Of a DNA stretch of 64,000 nt, positions 35,288 through 43,298 are shown piece after piece. Numbering within the stretch: position 1 is the stretch's first letter; every line of letters starts with the position of its first letter. The translations under genes were made by a program, and so were the position numbers. The notes below the pieces were generated by a model. It was not told the origin of the DNA and made no database searches. It saw only the letters and a program-made list of their open reading frames with translations. The stretch comes from JAGREO01 sp020446285 (lineage in GTDB: Bacteria; Pseudomonadota; Alphaproteobacteria; Geminicoccales; Geminicoccaceae): NCBI GenBank assembly GCA_041398005.1, contig JAWKVP010000013.1, positions 30,096-94,095 on the forward strand. The letters are read 5' to 3'.

Positions 35288-35290
35288 GGG

Positions 35291-36022
35291 TCAGGCAACT
35301 CCTGTGGATATGCGAACGAGGCGGCCGTTCACAAGATGAATGCCGCATTCCTGCTTGGCATGGCCCCGCCAGCGCCCGGCACGCGGGGATTCCCCGGCAC
35401 TTACAGGCGTGGTGCAGGGCGCGCAGCCGATGGAGGGATAGCCCCTGTCGATGAGCGGATGCCGCGGCAGTCCCCGGCGTTCGGCATAGTCGCGGATTTC
35501 CCCGGCGGTCCAGTCTGCGAGCGGGTTGATCTTGACGCGGTGCTCATCGTCCTTCTCGAACAGCGGCAGTTCGGCGCGGGTCTGCGACTGGTGCCGCTTG
35601 CGGCCGGTGATCCAGGCAGCAAAGGGCTGCAATGCCCTATTCAGTGGTGCGACCTTGCGCAGGTTGCAGCATCGGTCCGGGTCATGTTCGTGCAGGCGGC
35701 CGTCCGGATCGATCCGCCCGGTTTCGGCGAGCGTCGGCCGGACGATGCGGACATTGCTCAGGCCGAGACGATCCGCCACCTCGCGCTGATAGGCCAGCGT
35801 TTCGGCGAACAGCATTCCGGTCTGGTTGAAGAGGACCGGCGTTGCCGGATTGATCCGCGCCACCAGATCGAGCAACACGACCGATTCCGCGCCGAAGGAC
35901 GAGACGAGCGCGATCCGCCCGGCATGGTCGGTCAGGATCGCCCGGCGCAGTAGATCGAGCGTATCGAAGCGCTCGACGGGCGATGACGCATCGTTCCGTC
36001 CGTCCGTATGCTCATGCAGCAT
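35291..36022 (-). CDS. cysH: Assimilatory APS/PAPS reductase
   Basis: A 243-residue phosphoadenylyl/adenylyl-sulfate reductase. It has the PP-loop-like SSFGAESVVLLDLVA near residue 40. Cysteine pairs in DRCCNLRK and GCAPCTTPV would hold a [4Fe-4S] cluster, which marks the APS-reducing (plant/rhizobial) type rather than the PAPS-only enterobacterial one. The catalytic cysteine is in KQECGIHL near the end. It releases sulfite for CysI. The start at 36022 overlaps the cysI stop by eleven bases. It is slightly short but complete. Confidence 0.93.
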   Translation of the reverse strand: MLHEHTDGRNDASSPVERFDTLDLLRRAILTDHAGRIALVSSFGAESVVLLDLVARINPATPVLFNQTGMLFAETLAYQREVADRLGLSNVRIVRPTLAETGRIDPDGRLHEHDPDRCCNLRKVAPLNRALQPFAAWITGRKRHQSQTRAELPLFEKDDEHRVKINPLADWTAGEIRDYAERRGLPRHPLIDRGYPSIGCAPCTTPVSAGESPRAGRWRGHAKQECGIHLVNGRLVRISTGVA

Positions 36023-37700
36023 GCGCGCGCTCCTTCGATGGATAGAGCGCCGCCCTGAACACGTCCCGGCCAAGGCGCCTGTAGGCGGCGAGGAAGGTTT
36101 CACCGGGGCCGGCGCGGAGTTCGAGATAGGCTTCGATCAGCCGCTCGATGGCCGGCACGACCTCGTCGGCATCGAAACCGGGGCCGGCGCGCTCCCCTAT
36201 GGCCAGGGTCTCGGTATGATCGCCGCCCAGTGTGATCTGGTAGTTCTCGCGGCCGGCCTTTTCGAGGCCGAGAATGCCGATATGGGCCACATGGTGATGA
36301 CCGCAGGCATTGATGCAGCCGGAAATCTTGATCTTCATCTCGCCGATCGTCCTTGCATAGAGCGGATCGGAGAAATGCTGCGCGATGTCCTGGGCAATGG
36401 GTATCGAACGGGCTGTCGCGAGCCCGCAATAATCCATGCCCGGGCAGGCGATGATATCGCTGATGAGCCCGATATTGGCCGTGGCGAGACCGGTCTTGCG
36501 AAGGATGCCGTGAATCCCGGCGAGATCGGCGAGGCGGACATGCGGCAGGACGACATTCTGCTCATGGCTGATGCGCAGCTCGTCGAAGCTGAACCGCTCG
36601 GCGAGATCGGCCATGACCCGCATCTGTTCGGAACTCGCATCGCCCGGAGCCTCGCCGATGGCCTTCATCGAGATGGTGACGATGGCATGGCCGGGCTCGC
36701 GGTGTGCGGCGAGATTGGTATCGCACCAGGCCCGGAAGACCGGATCGGCAGCCTTCGCCGCCTCGAAGCCGGCGTCATCGCAGTCGCGCGTCTCGAAGGC
36801 GGGCGGGGCGAAATAGCGCTCGATCCGTGCCACCTCCGCCGGATCGGGCAGGATCGACGGCCCGCCCCGTTCTTCGAGCAGGCGCTCGAACTCTTCCTCG
36901 ACGCGCGCGCGGATATCGTCCAGACCTTCCTCGTGCAGGAGGATCTTGATCCGCGCCTTGAACTTGTTGTCGCGCCGTCCCTCGAGATTGTAGATTCGCA
37001 GGATCGCTTCGATATAGGCGAGCAGCCGGTCCTTCGGCAGGAAGTCGCGGATCACCTTGCCGACGATCGGCGTCCGCCCGAGGCCACCGCCGACGATCAC
37101 CTCGTAACCCGGCTCGCCCGCATCGTTGCGGACCATGCGCAGACCGATATCGTGCGACTTGGTCACCGCCCGGTCGTTGGGCGAACCGGTGACGCCGATC
37201 TTGAACTTGCGCGGCAGGAAAGCGAATTCGGGATGATCCGTCGACCATTGCCGCAGCAGTTCGCATGTCGCCCGCGGATCCTCGATTTCGTCATCCGCGG
37301 CACCGGCGAAGTGGTCGGCGGTGACATTGCGGATGCAGTTGCCCGATGTCTGGATGGCGTGCATTCCGACATCGGCGAGCGCATCGAGGATGTCCGGCAC
37401 ATCGCAGAGCCTCGGCCAGTTGAACTGGATGTTCTGGCGTGTCGTGAAATGGCCGTAACCCTTGTCCCACCGGTCGGCGATCATCGCCAGCTGCCGCAGC
37501 TGCCGGCTGTTCAGCGTGCCATAGGGAACGGCGACCCGCAGCATGTAGGCGTGCAGCTGAAGGTAGAGTCCGTTCTGCAGGCGAAGCGGGCGGAACTCGT
37601 CCTCGGTCAGCGCGCCGGATATCCGGCGTTCGACCTGATCGCGAAAGATCGCCACCCGGTCACGAACGAAGCCCGCGTCGAATTCGTCATAGCGATACAT
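36012..37700 (-). CDS. cysI: Sulfite reductase hemoprotein
   Basis: A 562-residue siroheme and [4Fe-4S] nitrite/sulfite reductase. Two ferredoxin-like repeats are seen (GYGHFTTRQNIQFNW and ISHEQNVVLPHVRL). Cluster and siroheme ligands are in CPGMDYCGLA and SGCINACGHHHVAH. It reduces sulfite to sulfide, probably with ferredoxin or a flavoprotein partner encoded elsewhere, as no cysJ is adjacent. The order cysG-DUF2849-cysI-cysH-DUF934 makes sulfite rather than nitrite the likely substrate. The start at 37700 leaves one base to the DUF2849 stop. Confidence 0.93.
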   Translation of the reverse strand: MYRYDEFDAGFVRDRVAIFRDQVERRISGALTEDEFRPLRLQNGLYLQLHAYMLRVAVPYGTLNSRQLRQLAMIADRWDKGYGHFTTRQNIQFNWPRLCDVPDILDALADVGMHAIQTSGNCIRNVTADHFAGAADDEIEDPRATCELLRQWSTDHPEFAFLPRKFKIGVTGSPNDRAVTKSHDIGLRMVRNDAGEPGYEVIVGGGLGRTPIVGKVIRDFLPKDRLLAYIEAILRIYNLEGRRDNKFKARIKILLHEEGLDDIRARVEEEFERLLEERGGPSILPDPAEVARIERYFAPPAFETRDCDDAGFEAAKAADPVFRAWCDTNLAAHREPGHAIVTISMKAIGEAPGDASSEQMRVMADLAERFSFDELRISHEQNVVLPHVRLADLAGIHGILRKTGLATANIGLISDIIACPGMDYCGLATARSIPIAQDIAQHFSDPLYARTIGEMKIKISGCINACGHHHVAHIGILGLEKAGRENYQITLGGDHTETLAIGERAGPGFDADEVVPAIERLIEAYLELRAGPGETFLAAYRRLGRDVFRAALYPSKERAHAA

Positions 37701-37701
37701 G

Positions 37702-38013
37702 TCAACGCACTCCCGAAAGGCTCTGGCGTCCGAGATCCGGACGCACCGAAGGTCCGCGCTCGCGAAAGCGTTCACGGTAGTGTACCGGCTGCGGTCCGCC
37801 TTCATCGTCGATGCTGACGGCGACGAGACAGGGGCCGACGACACGCGCCGGCTGATCCGCCAATGCGAGCAGCGCCTGCGCCTGCGCCTCGTCCCGGGCA
37901 ATGGCGGCATCGGCGAGACGCCGCGTCCATTCCCGGCCGGCGTCGAGATAGACCACATCCCCCTCGATCAGATCGTTGGCACTCACGATCTGCGGTTCGA
38001 ACGTTTTCGCCAT
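37702..38013 (-). CDS. DUF2849 domain protein
   Basis: A 103-residue DUF2849 protein (VSANDLIEGDVVYLDAGREWTRR at the N-terminus, read in parts). The family is alphaproteobacterial and almost always sits between cysG and cysI. The function is unknown; an accessory role in siroheme insertion or sulfite reductase assembly is inferred only from position. The start directly abuts the cysG stop. Confidence 0.88.
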   Translation of the reverse strand: MAKTFEPQIVSANDLIEGDVVYLDAGREWTRRLADAAIARDEAQAQALLALADQPARVVGPCLVAVSIDDEGGPQPVHYRERFRERGPSVRPDLGRQSLSGVR

Positions 38014-39420
38014 TTACTGGACCCCTTCGGCAAGCCGGTTCCGGCAAGTTTCGACTTCGCTGACGGCGCGGCGCGGCGACAGGCCGAGAAAGATGATGGC
38101 CGGGCCGGTGATCCCCTTGTCGGCGATGGCGTGCGGCAGTTCCGCGAGCGTCGTCGAAACGATCGCCTCATCCGCTCTCGAAGCGTTTTCGACCACGGCA
38201 AGGGGCGTTGCCGGCGCCGCGCCAAACAGCATCAGCCGCCCCTGCAGGAAGCGCGCGGCGCGCACACCCATATAGATGCAGGCAACCGCACCGGGCTTCG
38301 CCAGTTCGCGCCAGTCATGTTCGGCGAGGCCGTCGATATCGTGGCCGGTGAGGATCCTGATGCCGGAATTGCGCCGCCTTCGCGTGAGCGAGACGCGGGC
38401 ACTCGCCGCCGCCGCCATCGCCGAGGTAATGCCCGGAACGATCTCGAAGGCGATCCCGGCATTGTCGAGCGCGTCCATTTCCTCGTCCAGCCGGCCGAAG
38501 ATCGCCGGATCGCCGGACTTGAGACGGACGACGAAGGCACCTTCGCGGGCATGATCGACGATGAGCCGGTTGATGTCGTCCTGCGACCAGCTCGCCCCGA
38601 ACGGCGTCTTGCCAACCTCGACACGCACCGCCTCGCGCCGCGCCAGTTCCAGCACCTCGTCCGATACGAGCCGATCGTGAATGACGATATCGGCCTCATG
38701 CAGCAGCCGGCGGGCCTTGAGCGTGAGCAGTTCGGCATCACCCGGCCCGGCGCCGATGATGGCCACACGCCCCTCGGCCTTCGCCTGCCAGTCGGTGGAT
38801 TCGATCAACTCCTCGAGCGCTTGCAGGGCCGCCGCCTCACCGCCATCGCGCAAGGCCCGCGGTCCCGCATCCTCGAAGAACCGGGTCCAGAAATCGCGGC
38901 GGACGGCGCCGCCCGGTAACGGGTCGAGTCGCTGGCGGAAGGTTCCGGCGATCCGCGCGAGCGTACCGAGATCGCCTGTCAGCCGTTCCTCGAGATCGGC
39001 CTTGATGCGGCGGGCGAGGACGGGTGCCGTGCCTTCCGTGCCGATGGCGATGGTAACCGGGTCGCGGTCGACCAGCGCCGGAGTGATGAACTGGCTTGCC
39101 GAGAGATTGTCGACGATATTGACGAGCGCCCCCGCCTCGCGGCCGATCCCGGCGGCGCGAGCATCCTCGCGCGGGCTGCCGGATGCCGCATAGAACAGGC
39201 GGGCACCATCGGCATCGCCGGGTTCGATCACCCGCTCGACGAGCCGCAACCGCCCTTCATCCGCCCACGCAACGATCAGCGGATGCGGATCTGCGCCGCA
39301 CACCGTGATGCACGCCTCGGTCCGGAGAACGAGGCGCAGCTTGGCGAGCGCGGTCTCGCCGGCGCCGGCAATGACCACGCGCTGGCCGCGCAGATCGACG
39401 AAAACGGGAAAATGCTGCAT
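38014..39420 (-). CDS. cysG: Siroheme synthase, trifunctional
   Basis: A 468-residue fusion, as in enterobacterial CysG. Residues 1-210 are the precorrin-2 dehydrogenase/ferrochelatase part (VFVDLRGQRVVIAGAGETALAK, FYAASGSPREDARA, NIVDN). Residues 215-455 are uroporphyrinogen-III C-methyltransferase (VAIIGAGPGDAELLTLKARRLL, VVRLKSGDPAIFGRLDEEM, VPGITSAMAAAA, YMGVRAA). It makes siroheme for CysI. ATG at 39420 is taken as start; an in-frame GTG at 39426 would add two residues. It is the first gene of the cys operon and is divergent from the Lrp-type regulator. Confidence 0.95.
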   Translation of the reverse strand: MQHFPVFVDLRGQRVVIAGAGETALAKLRLVLRTEACITVCGADPHPLIVAWADEGRLRLVERVIEPGDADGARLFYAASGSPREDARAAGIGREAGALVNIVDNLSASQFITPALVDRDPVTIAIGTEGTAPVLARRIKADLEERLTGDLGTLARIAGTFRQRLDPLPGGAVRRDFWTRFFEDAGPRALRDGGEAAALQALEELIESTDWQAKAEGRVAIIGAGPGDAELLTLKARRLLHEADIVIHDRLVSDEVLELARREAVRVEVGKTPFGASWSQDDINRLIVDHAREGAFVVRLKSGDPAIFGRLDEEMDALDNAGIAFEIVPGITSAMAAAASARVSLTRRRRNSGIRILTGHDIDGLAEHDWRELAKPGAVACIYMGVRAARFLQGRLMLFGAAPATPLAVVENASRADEAIVSTTLAELPHAIADKGITGPAIIFLGLSPRRAVSEVETCRNRLAEGVQ

Positions 39421-39460
39421 GGGCACGATCCGGACGATGTTTCGTAATTTCCGGAAACAT

Positions 39461-39473
39461 AGAACATTGTTCT
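39461..39473. promoter_or_regulatory. Palindrome between cysG and lrp-type gene
   Basis: AGAACA-T-TGTTCT is a perfect 6-1-6 palindrome 40 bases upstream of cysG and 75 bases upstream of the regulator. A looser GTTTC...GAAAC pair lies next to it on the cysG side. It is a plausible operator for the divergent Lrp/AsnC regulator or another sulfur regulator. Confidence 0.45.
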
Positions 39474-39548
39474 GAAATCAGGCTAGTACGTCACTCTAAT
39501 AAGGACTACGTTCTGCGTGATCGAAAGCTCTCAGAACACAGGTGCGCG

Positions 39549-40031
39549 ATGACCAGACCCGCCGGAATGTCCGCCCCGCTCGACGCCCTCGACCGGAAAA
39601 TCGTCATGGCCCTGCAGGAGGATGCGACCCGTCCGCTCGACGAGCTTGCCGCACATGTGGGCTCATCGAAGACGCCGGTGTGGAACCGTATCCGCAAGCT
39701 CAAGGAACGGGGGATCATCAAAAAGCAGGTCGCTGTCCTCGATCCGTCGGCGGTCGGCCTGTCGGCCTGCTTCTTTGTCCTGATCCGAACGGCAAGACAC
39801 GAAAAGGAATGGCTCGAACAGTTTCTCGCCGCATTGCGCAATCGCCCGGAAATTCTCGAAGCCCACAGGCTCGCGGGCGATATCGACTATATCCTCAAGG
39901 TCCGCGTCGAGGATGCGCAGGCATATGACCGCTTCTATCGCGCGCTCGTTTCGGAGGTGAGCATCTTCAACGTCACCTCGCTACTGTCGATGGAAGAGAT
40001 CATCTCGACGACAATGCTGCATCCGGCCTGA
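39549..40031 (+). CDS. Lrp/AsnC-family transcriptional regulator
   Basis: A 160-residue regulator. N-terminal helix-turn-helix LDALDRKIVMALQEDATRPLDELAAHVG and SKTPVWNRIRKLKERGIIKK (read in parts), then a RAM effector domain (EILEAHRLAGDIDYILKVRVED). It is divergent from cysG with 128 bases between them, an arrangement that suggests control of the sulfur operon by cysteine or a related amino acid. The ligand is not known. Confidence 0.92.
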   Translation: MTRPAGMSAPLDALDRKIVMALQEDATRPLDELAAHVGSSKTPVWNRIRKLKERGIIKKQVAVLDPSAVGLSACFFVLIRTARHEKEWLEQFLAALRNRPEILEAHRLAGDIDYILKVRVEDAQAYDRFYRALVSEVSIFNVTSLLSMEEIISTTMLHPA

Positions 40032-40062
40032 GCAATCGGCTGCCAGCGCACGAAATGCCGTA

Positions 40063-40260
40063 TCAGCCCTGTTCGGGGCCATCCGCAAAATCCATGAACA
40101 CCTTGTCGGCCAACCGTGTCAGCCACCAGACGATCTCTCTGACCTCGGGATCATTTACATCCTCTGCCAATGAAATATCCGATACCCGGTCCCTGATACC
40201 CGGCCATTCCTCACAGAATTCGGCCAGGTCACGAATATCGGAAATCTCCTTTTTTTTCAT
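40063..40260 (-). CDS. Small acidic hypothetical protein
   Basis: A 65-residue acidic protein (MKKKEISDIRDLAEFCEEW at the start, EIVWWLTRLADKVF near the end) predicted to be mostly helical. GGAAG lies about eight bases before the ATG, and codon use resembles that of neighbours, so it is probably real. No family is recognised. It stands alone between the Lrp-type gene and the divergent regulator at 40393. Confidence 0.5.
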   Translation of the reverse strand: MKKKEISDIRDLAEFCEEWPGIRDRVSDISLAEDVNDPEVREIVWWLTRLADKVFMDFADGPEQG

Positions 40261-40392
40261 TGGTTACTTCCACGAGATGTAAAACGCGGTTGAATGTAAC
40301 GCTTTATTCGCCTCCCGGATGTGAAATAGCCGTTAATCGGGCGTGAAAGGGCTTTGAAATTCTCGAGGGAATTTGTACACAAAACTTAGAGT

Positions 40393-42105
40393 ATGGCGGG
40401 GGGACGCCATTTGGAAACTAAAAAGCTCAAAATACGCTTGTTCGGCGGATTTGCAGTTGCCTGGTCGGACGGCAGCGAGATTCCTGTCAGGAGTACCAAA
40501 CTCAGGGGCCTGATCGCGCTTCTTGCCGCCGATCCCGCAGGTACGCGATCGAGGGCGTGGCTACAGGACAAGCTCTGGACCCGCAGCGGACCGGAGCATG
40601 GACGCGCGAGCCTGAGGCAGGCGCTCAAGAACCTGCGCACATTGTTCGGCGAGGAATCCGAAAGGCTGTTCGACATTTCCGCCGAGGAAATACGTCTTCG
40701 CACCGGACGCTTCGAATTCGAGGGCAATCCCGGACAGGGGGACTTTCTCGAAGGTCTCGATATCGACGAACCCGGTTTCGAGGAATGGCTGCGTGACCAG
40801 CGCAACATGCCGCTGCCTGACAGCATGTACGCACCGTCGAACGGTCTGGCACCACGTCTCTTGCCATCCCTGGCGGTACTGCCGCTTGTCAATGCACCCG
40901 GAAATCATGCCGATGACGGTGTGGGCGACATGCTCGCGCAGGAAATCACGCGCGCCATGGCGCGTTCCGCCCTGATCGAGGTGATCTCGCATCTGAGCTG
41001 CCGGCGGGTGGATCCGCGCCACATCGATCTCTCCCGCCTGCGCCATCTCCTGAATACCGACTATGTCATTCAGGGGCAGTTCACCCTGATCGGCGCGAAG
41101 GTCAGGCTGGATCTCGACCTGATCGAGACGCAGCGCGGGGCCATTCTGTGGACAGGCGAATTCCGTACCGGTTTTTCGGATTTTCTCCATTCCGATCGGG
41201 AAATGATCTGGGATATCGCCCAGCAGATCGCCCGGAACATCCTGTCCCACTCGATCAGCCTCGCAAATACGAGACCGCTTCCCGACGTCGCCAGTCATCA
41301 CCTGCTGATGTCCAGCATCTCGCTGATGCACAGCCTGCAATTGCGGAACTTCGCCAAGGCGCGGACCCGGCTCGAGGCATTGATCGAACGCACCGGCAAT
41401 GTCTCCATGCTCCATGCCTGGCTCGCCCAGTGGTACAATTTTCTCATCTCGCAGGGCTGGAGCGTGGATGTGGAAAGGGACGGTTCGCGCGCGATCGACC
41501 ATGTCAAACGTGCCCTCGACATCGATCCGGGCTGTTCGCTGTCACTGACCATGAACGGCCTCATGCAGACCTTCATCGTCAAGGATTTCGACAAGGCACA
41601 CGAAGAGTATCAGGAAGCCCTCGAGATCGATCCCAACAATGCCCTTGCATGGCTCTACCGGGGCACGCTCCTCGCCTTCTCCAGTCAGGGCAAGCAGGCG
41701 GTCGAGTCGGCCGCCAAGGCGAGGCGTCTGACACCCCTGGATCCGCACAGGTTCCTGTTCGACGCCCTGTCGGCAGCAGCGTCGGGCGCTGCCGGAAACT
41801 ATGAGGAGGCCCTGTATTTCGCCGAACAGTCATTGCGGGCCAACCACAGGCACGCCTCGACCATTCGCACGATGATCATCGCCAATGTCGAACTCGGGCG
41901 GATACCGGAGGCGCGGCGCCTTGCAGCGAAACTGCTCATGATCGAACCGGATTTCTCGATCCGCAGATATCTGGACAACCATCCTTCGGGAAGGTCCGGG
42001 AACGCGGCAAGGCGGGCACAGATTTTTGAAAGGGCTGGACTCCCCAGGTTCGGGCCGACCTCCAGCCAGCATTTACGAGCAGACCGCAAAAAAGGAGAGG
42101 AATGA
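40393..42105 (+). CDS. Winged-helix / TolB-like / TPR transcriptional regulator
   Basis: A 570-residue protein. Residues 10-110 match an OmpR/SARP-like winged helix (KIRLFGGFAVAWSDGSEIPV, LQDKLWTRSGPEHGRASLRQALKNLRTLFG, read in parts). Residues 155-290 match the TolB-like module seen in adenylate-cyclase-type regulators (SLAVLPLVNAPG, VGDMLAQEITRAMARS, TDYVIQGQFTLIGAKVRLDL, GAILWTGEF). Residues 300-540 are TPR helices (AHEEYQEALEIDPNNALAWLYRG). No membrane segment is evident. It overlaps the phosphatase gene by four bases (ATGA), so it probably controls its own operon; stimulus unknown. Confidence 0.87.
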   Translation: MAGGRHLETKKLKIRLFGGFAVAWSDGSEIPVRSTKLRGLIALLAADPAGTRSRAWLQDKLWTRSGPEHGRASLRQALKNLRTLFGEESERLFDISAEEIRLRTGRFEFEGNPGQGDFLEGLDIDEPGFEEWLRDQRNMPLPDSMYAPSNGLAPRLLPSLAVLPLVNAPGNHADDGVGDMLAQEITRAMARSALIEVISHLSCRRVDPRHIDLSRLRHLLNTDYVIQGQFTLIGAKVRLDLDLIETQRGAILWTGEFRTGFSDFLHSDREMIWDIAQQIARNILSHSISLANTRPLPDVASHHLLMSSISLMHSLQLRNFAKARTRLEALIERTGNVSMLHAWLAQWYNFLISQGWSVDVERDGSRAIDHVKRALDIDPGCSLSLTMNGLMQTFIVKDFDKAHEEYQEALEIDPNNALAWLYRGTLLAFSSQGKQAVESAAKARRLTPLDPHRFLFDALSAAASGAAGNYEEALYFAEQSLRANHRHASTIRTMIIANVELGRIPEARRLAAKLLMIEPDFSIRRYLDNHPSGRSGNAARRAQIFERAGLPRFGPTSSQHLRADRKKGEE

Positions 42106-43292
42106 TGACACGTTATTCGTTTTTGAATGGCGATAATGGAGACAATGGCGACAATGGTGATAACGGCGACAATGGTGACAATGGCGATGCCGGAATGGCC
42201 GGGGCAACCGGGCAGCTCGCCGGCTCGGGCTTCTACCGGGTTTCCGCCCGCTCCCTGATCCGATCGCGTGACGGCATCACGGGATTCTGGGAAACGCCTG
42301 CGGGTCCGGTGAACCAGTACCCCGCCGGGGACGGCGAAAACATGGCGCACTGGTCGCCGCGGGTGCGCGCACGGGTGATCCAGAGCGACCTGCTCTCGCA
42401 CATCGTGGTCACGGCCCATGAGGCCGGCGAAGCGGCGGCCCGGATTTCGCATCTTCACTGGACAAGGGATCGGGACGGCAATCCTGCCGACATCGGCAGT
42501 GCCGCCTTCGTCGATCTCATCCGACCGACGGAGGAGGTCTTCCGGCAGCAGGTCGGGCTCGTCGCCAACTATGCCGCGCTCAGGAATGACCGTGCGGAGG
42601 AAATCATCGACCAGCTGTCCTACCCGACCGGCTTCTTTGCGAGCGTCGCCGGGCTGCATCCTTCCCGGCACCGCTACACGCTGGACCTCGTCGCCGCCTG
42701 TCAGGCCCTTGCCTCGAGCGTCGGACTCCAGGTCAAGCATCTGCTCGCCTGCAAGCGCCCCGACGCCTGGTCGGCACAGATCCAGCCGATGATCCAGACA
42801 CCGGGGCACGGTTCGCTGCCGAGCGGGCATGCCACCGAGGCGTTCTGTGCTGCGCGGGTGCTGCAATTGCTGACGCGGGATGCGGCGGCGCAGGGCGGAT
42901 CGGGCTACACCGTTCCGCATCTGCAGGATGACATGCTCATGCGGCTGGCGACGCGGATCGCCGTCAATCGCACCGTCGCCGGCGTTCATTTCCCTGTCGA
43001 CAGCATTGCCGGCGCGGCGCTGGGCCTGGCACTCGGCGAATATTTCGCCGGGCGATCGGGCGAGGGCGGCATGTCGACCATCGCTGCGGTGCGCTTCAAC
43101 GGACCCGTTGCCGGCGCGGAAGATTTCGCCTGCCAGACGCTCTGGAACGCCGATGCGTCGAAGCGCGCGGAAATGAAGGATATCGTCGAAATCGGCAACA
43201 CATCGTCCATGGCCGACCTTGCCCTCGCCGACTGCGATGTCTCCGCGCCGCTGAACTGGCTCTGGAAACAGGCCCGGGCCGAGTGGGGGTGA
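42102..43292 (+). CDS. PAP2/vanadium-haloperoxidase superfamily protein with NGD repeat
   Basis: A 396-residue protein. Residues 9-29 are seven perfect NGD tripeptides, then a glycine-rich turn, then a helical domain. The acid phosphatase/haloperoxidase signature is complete: CKRPDAW (about 227), PGHGSLPSGHATEAF (about 243) and NRTVAGVHFPVD (about 290), giving the Lys-Arg, Ser-Gly-His and Arg/His phosphate or vanadate site. No signal peptide or membrane helices are seen, so it is of the soluble haloperoxidase-like kind. The catalytic type (phosphatase or peroxidase) is not decided by sequence. It is the middle gene of a three-gene operon. Confidence 0.85.
   Translation: MMTRYSFLNGDNGDNGDNGDNGDNGDNGDAGMAGATGQLAGSGFYRVSARSLIRSRDGITGFWETPAGPVNQYPAGDGENMAHWSPRVRARVIQSDLLSHIVVTAHEAGEAAARISHLHWTRDRDGNPADIGSAAFVDLIRPTEEVFRQQVGLVANYAALRNDRAEEIIDQLSYPTGFFASVAGLHPSRHRYTLDLVAACQALASSVGLQVKHLLACKRPDAWSAQIQPMIQTPGHGSLPSGHATEAFCAARVLQLLTRDAAAQGGSGYTVPHLQDDMLMRLATRIAVNRTVAGVHFPVDSIAGAALGLALGEYFAGRSGEGGMSTIAAVRFNGPVAGAEDFACQTLWNADASKRAEMKDIVEIGNTSSMADLALADCDVSAPLNWLWKQARAEWG
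42126..42188 (+). repeat. Seven 9-bp units encoding (NGD)7
   Basis: Seven tandem nine-base units of the form AAYGGNGAY encode seven Asn-Gly-Asp repeats. The units differ only at third codon positions, so the protein repeat is kept while the DNA has drifted. Confidence 0.95.
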
Positions 43293-43298
43293 GCGGTC

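Noticed and set aside
35826..37817. 663-codon frame antisense to cysI
   Set aside because: The cysI product has siroheme/cluster motifs and correct length; the antisense product resembles no protein.
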